This document shows, piece after piece, positions 57,045 to 64,000 of a DNA stretch of 64,000 nt. A program made the position numbers and the translations under genes. The notes under the pieces are model-generated. The model was given only the letters and a program-made list of their open reading frames with translations, ran no database searches and was not told the origin of the DNA. Position 1 is the first letter of the stretch, and the number at the start of each line of letters is the position of its first letter. The DNA is from Flabesymbios commensalis (Eukaryota; Annelida; Polychaeta; Terebellida; Flabelligeridae), in NCBI GenBank assembly GCA_964017125.1, contig OZ024909.1:56685122-56749121 (forward strand). Direction: 5' to 3'.

Positions 57045-57269
57045 CCATTTGACCTCCGAAATAATAAATTTGGATTTTCACCCACTTGAAGTTGCTTCTC
57101 GGTGACGCGATTCACAACTTCAAGTGAGTGAAAATAAATCAGATTTGGCAAAATGTAGGTCAACGATTCAGAAATCTTGCTGATTGATGTCACGTTAATA
57201 TGTGTAAAAACTGAGATGTAACGTGCTTATAAAAATGCAAAAAACGAATATAGGCTAATCGGGACCGGG
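57045..57269. mobile_element. TTAA element, family C
   Basis: TTAA (57041-57044 and 57270-57273) flanks CCATTTGACCTCCG... and ...ATCGGGACCGGG. The CACTTGAAGTTGCTTCTCGG / CACAACTTCAAGTGAGTG palindrome lies at 57083-57128. Noncoding, in an intron. Confidence 0.75.
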
Positions 57270-57489
57270 TTAACTCTCCTAACACCCTGCTATTTATTAT
57301 TCTCATTCTCGCTGCTGCAAGTCACACCTCAAGGTGAATAAAAATGTCCTAATTTAATAAAATATAAGTATAATAACTCAAATTAAAGGTCAGATGGGCT
57401 TTATTGTGAGGTATTTTATCATTTTCTATAGTCAATAAATTGTATTCAAATTATGAACTGCAGCACATAAGTGTGACAAGAGGGCTTGA

Positions 57490-57595
57490 AGGGTTAACCC
57501 TTAGATCACTGAGATATTCAATTAAATTTTTTAGTGACTTGAAGTTGTGTCTCGCTACCGCCACACACAACTTCAAGTGACTGACAATGTATGTT
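57490..57595. mobile_element. Family C palindrome beside TTAACCC
   Basis: GGGTTAACCCTTAG (57493) precedes AGTGACTTGAAGTTGTGTCT, which pairs with ACACAACTTCAAGTGACTGA. Confidence 0.65.
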
Positions 57596-57744
57596 ATTTG
57601 TGAAATTTAAGTCCTAATATATATATATCAGTGTTTCCAAGATTGAAGGCATATTTTACTTTTAATAACTGATTATCAGGGGTTATATAGGTGCTAATAA
57701 AACACAGAATGTCTACTGTAGTCGACATTAATGTTCTAGGGGTC

Positions 57745-57984
57745 AATCATTGAAGTGCTGAAATACTTTTGTATAAACTATGGAGACCAACGGGTTATTT
57801 TAATTTGAAAACATCATAAATGTCTTAGCTGATTTTCTGATTCATTTGAATACCTATGTTACGGGTCTACGGCCATTAGAGATATGTTTACTCTTACAGT
57901 GCGGGGATCGACTTTAGACGTCAGAATCTGACGTCTACAGACGTCAGATTCTGACGACTAAAGTCTATCCCCGCGCTGTAAGGG
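57745..57984. mobile_element. piggyBac-like MITE, family D
   Basis: A palindrome at 57894-57985 (GCGGGGATCGACTTTAGACG ... TCTATCCCCGCGCTGTAAGGG) ends at TTAA (57985-57988). The left part shares GTGCTGAAATA and GAGACCAACGGG with 43170. Confidence 0.7.
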
Positions 57985-58000
57985 TTAAGATCGGACTTAC

Positions 58001-58123
58001 TGATACAAGAGCCTTCGTTTGAGGCGGTGTGGAGAGAGTAGCCGCTATCACATCCTGTACACAGCAGACTTCCGCTGTCACCGTCTTGCTCGTACTCACA
58101 TGATGAGCAGTGGTCGGGACAAA
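58001..58123 (-). CDS. Cysteine-rich gene, furin-like module exon
   Basis: 123 bases, phase 1-1; acceptor TTTTTACAG, donor GTAAGT. It gives VCPDHCSSCEYEQDGDSGSL, LCTGCDSGYSLHTASNEGSC, a textbook module: CPxxCxxC...CxxCxxGY...C. Confidence 0.86.
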
Positions 58124-58766
58124 CTGTAAAAACGAAACTCACCATTAATTATTAATACACACTCTACAACAGGCCTGACTCATTGCCAAAGACATGCCCT
58201 GTACTTCAGTGATGTAGTGGATATTTGTGTTCACTGCCCTAGATGGGCTGAGATCATTACAGTGGTGAGTGGGTAATAAGGTGTCTTGATGAGTTTTGTG
58301 TCGGGTCATCGTTTGGGAGAAATGAAAATGTACAATTTATCAGTGGGTGGTCGAATACACCCCACATTGCAAGCCGATGCAGATATGCGGTTTTGTAATA
58401 AATGTTGTGAAAGACGAATATGTTTCTGATCACATCTCTGGCATTGCTGACGCAGTTACCACATTCAAGGGAACGGATAATTCCCATACGTCTAAACATT
58501 AATCAATCGATAATCAATCAATCAATAAAACTTCTAAAGCGCCTTTATCCTCAGCGGATCGAGCTCAGAGGTGCACAAAAACATTCGATATTTTGTCAGG
58601 CTTTTGTTGGCGAATTGAATTCCAAAACGCGATGCCGCACTAAAAGTATTAGGTATTACAATGAGGTGTGTGAAAAACACATTCAGTAACACTAATTCAC
58701 AATACGTTTCTGCTTGGATTAAAACAGACAGTCTTTTTGAAAGGGTATATAAGCTTAATTACTTAC

Positions 58767-58889
58767 TATGACACTCTCCTACGCTGTCTGTGTTGGTAAT
58801 GAGACCGTAGCCGCTCTCACAGTCAGAGTTGGAGTCACACTCAGTTTTGTCCGTCCAGCTACATGTACCATCACAGTTTGTGGGGCATC
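58767..58889 (-). CDS. Cysteine-rich gene, furin-like module exon
   Basis: 123 bases, phase 1-1; acceptor TGTGTTCAG, donor GTAAGT. It gives CPTNCDGTCSWTDKTECDSN, SDCESGYGLITNTDSVGEC. It uses CDGTC in place of CxxC, like the module at 59560. Confidence 0.85.
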
Positions 58890-59158
58890 CTGAACACAAG
58901 AACGGATCATATCAGATATCAATATAAAATATAAATTATATATCTACATCATTCTTATGAAGCGTTTTAAAAATGGCGTGAGTAATAAACATTAGCACTG
59001 CACTATTTTTCCACTTGAACAGTGAGTGAAAATTATTCAGATCCGACAAAATGGAGGTCAACAATTTTTAAATTTTGTCGACTGATTGCCGGATCCTATT
59101 TTTGGTCCCACCCCCACAAAAATGGGACATCCCAGCTATTATATTCTGAATGACTTAC

Positions 59159-59272
59159 TTTGACAGGCTTGGTTGTCGTCGTCCACAAATCCATCCATAC
59201 AGCGTCCGTTATCACACAGTAGGTTGCCATTGCCGTCGTCCGTACATCTCTCACAGTTGTTATCGTCACATC
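59159..59272 (-). CDS. Cysteine-rich gene, furin-like module exon
   Basis: 114 bases, phase 1-1; acceptor TTGCTTCAG, donor GTAAGT. It gives CDDNNCERCTDDGNGNLLCD, NGRCMDGFVDDDNQAC; unusually rich in Asp/Asn. Confidence 0.84.
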
Positions 59273-59559
59273 CTGAAGCAAAAATGACCATTTGTGAATA
59301 TTGGAGTAAAAATGTAGCATACGATCTCTATCATTTGTCTTGCAGTTTTCAAAAAAATATTGGGAAAAATGATGAAAAGTAAATCATTTTATCTCAGTCT
59401 GTGATTGGCTATGTAATCTTAACCAGACAGATGCTTGAACACTTATAAATATGCTCCTGGCACCACCATAATCATCCAAATAAACTCAATAAATTACGTT
59501 GATAGACAAAACAATTTAGACCCCCCCCACCCCCCTGACCCAATAGGTCCGCATCTTAC

Positions 59560-59682
59560 TTTCACACTGGTCGTCGGCATCGAGGACGTAGCCCAGTTCA
59601 CAGTCGCTGTCACTATCACACACTGTCAAGAAGATACCACTGGAAGCCGGGGAACAGGTACCATCACAGTGGCTGGGACAAG
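59560..59682 (-). CDS. Cysteine-rich gene, furin-like module exon
   Basis: 123 bases, phase 1-1; acceptor TTCGCCAG, donor GTAAGA. It gives ACPSHCDGTCSPASSGIFLT, VCDSDSDCELGYVLDADDQC. Confidence 0.85.
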
Positions 59683-60080
59683 CTGGCGAATAACATGATA
59701 AAATTCATATAAGTGAATGTGGGCCAAGCGTGCCCTACTAGGGCAATGTTTTAGTCACTTGAAGCTAAAAATTTCATTAGCAATTACAGATTTAAATTAA
59801 TATAAAAACTGGCGATACAGCAAGACAAAGGCTCATTTTTAAAACGTGAATGTCTACAGATGAAATATTAGTGTAGTGAAAAAAATCGATAAGCTACATA
59901 TACAGTAATACAGGAAAAAATAAAAATGTCATGGCGAATAACAACAAAAATATATGTACATTTCAGTTTTCACGTTATGTTAGAGGAAGCAGCTGCACGT
60001 ATTCTTTGGACTGAATAACGAGATGCATAAATCAGTTGGTAATCAGTATGCGTTAAAACAAAACAGTGCTGAATACTCAC

Positions 60081-60179
60081 ACAGACACTGGGACTGATCG
60101 TCAGAAAGTACTCTTCCAGTTTCACAGCTCTCACAAAAGGTGTGGTTATAGCAGTCGGTACATCCAGTTATGTCACAAG
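60081..60179 (-). CDS. Cysteine-rich gene, furin-like module exon
   Basis: 99 bases, phase 1-1; acceptor TTATTCCAG, donor GTGAGT. It gives ACDITGCTDCYNHTFCESCE, TGRVLSDDQSQC; the shortest 6-Cys module of the array. Confidence 0.84.
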
Positions 60180-60398
60180 CTGGAATAAATAAAATAACCT
60201 ACTTGAGTTTTTTTTATTCCGGTTTGAAATGAAAGATGAAATATTTTGTTTTAAAGATTTCATATCTAAGAATAGAGATAACAATATTGTTTTATGCACA
60301 TTGGAACATGTTGAGCAATTGTAATAAGCGCTATATAAGTATCCCCCCTACACTTGAATCGGGTGGTTAGAAGTCAAACAATCCTATTCATATGCTTA

Positions 60399-60501
60399 CC
60401 CGTCAAACACAAAACATTTCTATAACATTTGTACAACGTCGGGCCAACGTCTTCAATGTTGGTACAACATTGTACAAATGTTATGTTTTGTGTTTGCTGG
60501 G
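60399..60501. mobile_element. Palindromic MITE, family B, TA duplication
   Basis: CCCGTCAAACACAAAACATT to TTTTGTGTTTGCTGGG with TA on both sides (60397-60398 and 60502-60503). The frame across it (60392-60616) is not a gene. Confidence 0.88.
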
Positions 60502-60793
60502 TACTTTTCAAAAATACACCCTGGCAGAAAAAGTGGATGAAACTACACCGTGCGGTACATGTATATTACTTGGTGAAATAAGCTGGCAGTCTCCTAACCA
60601 TTCGGTTCAGATCTAAAATTGTATATTTTTGGCATAGATTTATCATTACAGTCTCTACCTATAATTATTTCTTCACTTGATGTAAAAGTATATAGACTCA
60701 ACGGCATTTTTTATTTCGATTCTTGTATTATGACCTATGACAGCGGATTACCCAATTCAGTATAACCTGCAATACTCCCGAGCGTTTACTTAC

Positions 60794-60904
60794 GGTCACA
60801 GTTGTTGGCACCGTCATCCACGTACATAGGGTAGCACATGAAACACTCGATCGTTGGCGACAGGGTGCTGTTGTGATCACATGACTCGCATCCTGTGGCG
60901 CAAG
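60794..60904 (-). CDS. Cysteine-rich gene, furin-like module exon
   Basis: 111 bases, phase 1-1; acceptor CTTTGTAG, donor GTAAGT. It gives ACATGCESCDHNSTLSPTIE, CFMCYPMYVDDGANNC with six cysteines. Confidence 0.85.
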
Positions 60905-60927
60905 CTACAAAGGAACATCACAATTAA

Positions 60928-61131
60928 CCATTTGCCTGCTGATCACGACAATAGTCGTTTTTTAATCTGTTTTGTTAGCCGAATAATTCACCGTTATTGG
61001 GAATGAAATGACTGTTTAAACATCGAGATTAATGTGAGTAATTTTCAACCACTTGAGGTTGTGGATCGCGGTAGCGAGACACAACCTCAAGTAGTTGAAA
61101 ATTTAATTAAACTCACTTAGCAGGACAAGGG
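60928..61131. mobile_element. TTAA element, family C
   Basis: TTAA (60924-60927 and 61132-61135) flanks CCATTTGCCTGCTG and CAGGACAAGGG. The palindrome TTTTCAACCACTTGAGGTTG / CAACCTCAAGTAGTTGAAAA lies at 61045-61103. Its edge is about 20 bp from the acceptor of the exon at 60904. Confidence 0.78.
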
Positions 61132-61284
61132 TTAATCCCCAGCACGGTATAGGCGTTTAGCCCTTTTGAAGCGCTTAGGATGACTACTCTTTGTCAAGAC
61201 TTTTTTATCATGTAAAACATCACTTTTTGTGAGATAAATTGATGTTTCATCAGTAGAGATTTGAAATGTTTGGTCTCAACTTAA

Positions 61285-61650
61285 AGGGACTGGCCCAGGC
61301 TAAAATCATAAAAAAATCGTTGATTTTATTTTGGCTTTTTAATATGATCATATGATGTAAACATGTCCATAGACTAGTACTGCAAAAGTTCTAAATTTTT
61401 CTGCTGCGCATTCACCAGTTAGACTAGATATAGAGACGAAATTCCTGCTTTCTAATTATTGACAACCATGTCAAAAATTAGAAATACGGGAATTTTGTCT
61501 CTATATCTAGTCTAACTGGTGAATGCGCAGCAGAAAAATTAAAAAAAATTTTCAGTTCTAGTCTATGGACATGTTTACATCATATGATCATATTAAAAAG
61601 CCAAAATAAAATCACCGATTTTTTGATGATTTTAGCCTGGGCCAGTCCCT
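61285..61650. mobile_element. TTAA foldback MITE (AGGGACT ends), copy 2
   Basis: AGGGACTGGCCCAGGCTAAA and exact complement at the other end, TTAA at 61281-61284 and 61651-61654. About 90% like 9322-9688 by eye. In an intron of the cysteine-rich gene. A family C palindrome follows at about 61670-61725. Confidence 0.88.
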
Positions 61651-61729
61651 TTAAACAAATATTAGTCATTTCAACCAATTGAAGTTGTGGATTGCGATCG
61701 CGAGGCAAAACTTCGAGTGAGAGAAAAAT

Positions 61730-62380
61730 AAAAGTAAATGGTCAAAAGACAAATAATTATGTCAAATAATCAGATTTGAAATAATCCAAAATATTGAGAT
61801 CGATTATACCATTTTTTATTCTATGAATTTTATTCAAATTCTGCCGTGTGGGGCATAAGGTCTCACCACCCTAAATAAGTCGAAATCCCGGCAAATGTCT
61901 ACTAATGATGGAATCATCACACAAAATATTTTAATGCGGCTGTTCCAACCTTGGATTTAAAACAAACACAAATACAATTTTGTGAATATTTAAAAAGTAC
62001 ACGATGTCTTCTTCATGCAGTATGCCAGATATAACGGTTTGTGATAATCTGGCGGGGATACAGTGGGTTAAAGGGATGTGTGTTTGGTCTGTGAAAAAGG
62101 GTATGAATGTTAGCCTACTGTGAAGTATGTAAACATTTTTACACGCCAGGGGACGTAGCTCAAAATCTGACTGGGTAGCAAACCCATATCGGACCTGTTT
62201 TTGCAAATGCACAGCCCAGGCTTTATCAGGGTATGCGGCACTAGGTGGTTGGAGGGTGGAGAGAAGTACAATCGGCTCGTGGAATTGAATCAGTTTACAT
62301 GTATTTCAATGGGACTGGCATTTGGGGTGGTGAGACCAAAATGCGACGATTAATGGGTGAGATGCGAAAGCCGTGCTTAC
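61730..62380. other. Intron of the cysteine-rich gene, nothing recognised
   Basis: The minus frame at 61931-62212 has no module pattern; no exon is seen. Confidence 0.4.
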
Positions 62381-62515
62381 AGACGCAGGATAAGACGTCG
62401 TCACTGGGTGTGCGACCAAAGAAGGAATCATCCTCGTTGTCGCAGGCGTGGCACACGGTGTCACCTCTGTTCTTGTTGTATCGGCACTCATTGGTGGAGC
62501 AGTGGTCTGGGCACT
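62381..62515 (-). CDS. Cysteine-rich gene, furin-like module exon (longest)
   Basis: 135 bases, phase 1-1; acceptor TAATTTTAG, donor GTAAGC. It gives CPDHCSTNECRYNKNRGDTV, CHACDNEDDSFFGRTPSDDV then LSC. An insertion of about eight residues before the last cysteine replaces the usual GY turn. Overlapping frames on both strands are shadows. Confidence 0.83.
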
Positions 62516-62563
62516 CTAAAATTAATAATAAAACACTGAATATTACATGGTTAGCTTCTCTGG

Positions 62564-62657
62564 CCCTTTCGGCGCGGAGACCGTCTTCATACGCCAGAAT
62601 CTGACGTCCGTGGACGTCAGATTCTGACGTATAAAGACGGTCCCCGCAATGAAAGAA
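62564..62657. mobile_element. piggyBac-like MITE, family D
   Basis: CCCTTTCGGCGCGGAGACCG pairs with CGGTCCCCGCAATGAAAGAA, then TTAA. The inner palindrome CAGAATCTGACGTCCGTGGA/CGTCAGATTCTG is shared with 57915. Confidence 0.78.
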
Positions 62658-63049
62658 TTAAAATATTATAATGGCTGTAAACTCATAACGTCACATGCAT
62701 TCAAATGCAGCGAAAAGAGCTAACTAGGCCTAAGACATTTATGGTCATTTTAAATTGAAAAAAACATGGTTTATACAAAATATTTCAGCGTCGTAAAGGT
62801 TGAATTCTCATTCAGTTTCGGGTGTTCAATGATTCTGTATGTTCTACTAAACGTTAGTGAAAGTAAATTTATGAATGCAAATGTAATATAGGCCTAATAT
62901 GCCTAATATTATTATCAAATTAAAGCTAAAAATGATTTTTGACTCCATTTTATTACATTTTGACTCCATTCTACGAATTAACAAGCGCGACAAGATATTC
63001 TGCGTTGAATTCCTGCCGCGGATAATATATCAATCCAGTTGTGACTTAC

Positions 63050-63160
63050 TTTCGCACGTGCCGTCCTGGTTGTTCTTCACGTAGCCAGTGGAGCACATGT
63101 TGTCCACACATTCCACGCGGCTGTTCGTCCACTCGCAGGCGTCACAGTTGGACACGCAGG
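63050..63160 (-). CDS. Cysteine-rich gene, furin-like module exon
   Basis: 111 bases, phase 1-1; acceptor TTATTTTCAG, donor GTAAGT. It gives ACVSNCDACEWTNSRVECVD, NMCSTGYVKNNQDGTC with six cysteines. Confidence 0.86.
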
Positions 63161-63531
63161 CTGAAAATAAAACGTTTTAACACTAAAAATAACTGAAATA
63201 AAAGTGGGGAATAGGTTCAGTCATTATAAATTATTTTAAAAGATTCATTAGCCTTGCAAAGATGAACATTGCACCGACTAAAAACCGTTTTTGTTCGCCG
63301 TCAGCATCTTGCAGAGTCCATGCCAGATACGTCCAAACCGTAGGTCTGGCCTACGGCATACAGCTTGCTGAGTCAATGCCAGAGACGTAGGTCTGGCCTG
63401 CGGTATAGGCCTACTACTTCTTAGCTGAAGGTGACCGTCAGGGACGTTCGTCTAACATTAAATGTTAAAGACGCACTAGTTAGGTGAACGTATCTCTGTT
63501 TGCAGAGAAGATATAAAGTGTTTCGTATTAC

Positions 63532-63633
63532 CTTCGCAGTCGTAGTTTGTAGTATCTACAACGTAGAGGTCGACGCAAGATGTGCAAATAGCGGGATCGT
63601 TATCACAAAGGTGGCAATGGGTGTCGTCACAGA
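63532..63633 (-). CDS. Cysteine-rich gene, furin-like module exon
   Basis: 102 bases, phase 1-1; acceptor TCTTTTCAG, donor GTAATA. It gives CDDTHCHLCDNDPAICTSCV, DLYVVDTTNYDC with six cysteines. Confidence 0.85.
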
Positions 63634-63679
63634 CTGAAAAGATAGAAAAATACAAGTCATGCATCTGTTTCGTGACTGT

Positions 63680-63830
63680 TTTTGTTGAAGAAGTTACGTT
63701 TCATTACTGTGTCATAAGTATTTTAAATTGTGAAGCTACGTTTCATTACTCTGTCCTAAGTATAATAATTTGTAAAGTTACGTTTCACTACTGTGTCCTA
63801 AGTATTTTAATTTGTGACGTTTTGTTTGAC
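63680..63830. repeat. Tandem repeat, about 54-bp unit, three copies
   Basis: GTTACGTTTCATTACTGTGT, CTAAGTAT(T/A) and AATTTGTGA recur near 63694, 63727 and 63778. Intronic; the plus frame 63582-63920 follows this repeat. Confidence 0.65.
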
Positions 63831-63979
63831 CGTGTTGAAGTGGCATATGAAACATTACACGAGAAGAAAAAGCCTATCTGTTTAAAAAATACAGCTATGA
63901 AATATCTCTTTCAAAATTAAAAGTGCTATAAATATTTACAAAGAAAAAAGTAAAGTGTATATAAAACGTGTAAACTGAC

Positions 63980-64000
63980 TGTCACAGGAGATGGTGTCGG
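63980..64000 (-). CDS. Cysteine-rich gene, end of a further module exon (cut by window edge)
   Basis: The last 21 bases encode DTISCD plus one base before a GTCAGT donor (63979-63974). The phase-1 end joins the exon at 63633 in frame, so the array continues to the right. Confidence 0.7.

Noticed and set aside
62306-62604. Frames on both strands around 62.3-62.6 kb
   Set aside because: Shadows of the furin-like exon at 62381-62515, whose cysteine pattern and phases are clear.

Overview
The window is nuclear DNA from an animal, most likely a marine invertebrate and possibly a non-vertebrate deuterostome; the phylum is inference only. The genes have short exons with GT-AG introns, the DNA is AT-rich and crowded with small transposons, and nothing is arranged as an operon. 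The palindrome TAGGCCTA occurs about 40 times where roughly one copy is expected.

Three host genes can be supported, all on the minus strand. (1) 1-2670: the 5' part of an ankyrin-repeat gene. A coding exon with a basic, low-complexity N-terminus is spliced in frame to a long ankyrin exon that runs off the left edge. (2) 21316-41688: a secreted Reeler-domain protein in five exons with matching phases (signal peptide, complete Reeler domain, then a Thr/Ser-rich mucin-like stalk); its 3' end was not found. (3) 52615-64000: sixteen small exons, each about one furin-like cysteine-rich module with phase-1 introns on both sides, followed by two exons forming most of a Ly6/quiver-type domain. The first exons lie beyond the right edge and the last exon was not found. 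A possible 3'-terminal exon of a further minus-strand gene lies at 7769-8010.

The rest is mostly mobile DNA. There are TTAA-flanked elements of several families (piggyBac-like ends among them), two palindromic MITE families with CCCAGCAAACAC-type ends in more than twenty copies, a hAT-like 3.16 kb element with an 8-bp target duplication, a 1.22 kb element with ACAT duplications, an 829 bp element with TA duplications, and a 766 bp foldback made of about 21-bp units. There is also a dimeric tRNA-type SINE with a 13-bp target duplication, a 5S-rRNA-headed SINE, an internally deleted LINE, and a decayed multi-part element (26.9-30.4 kb) with FEN/XPG-like acidic motifs and a CXC-type cysteine motif.

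Regulatory candidates are two arrays of four AGGTCA-type half-sites at an exact 11-bp period (DR5 spacing) at 10.0 and 10.4 kb, and a duplicated 68-bp cassette at 45.7 kb carrying a consensus CRE and a TATA box. Region by region: 0-2.7 kb ankyrin gene; 3-21 kb repeats and DR5 arrays; 21-42 kb Reeler gene with huge repeat-filled introns; 42-52 kb repeats and the promoter-like cassette; 52-64 kb cysteine-rich gene with a MITE in most of its larger introns.
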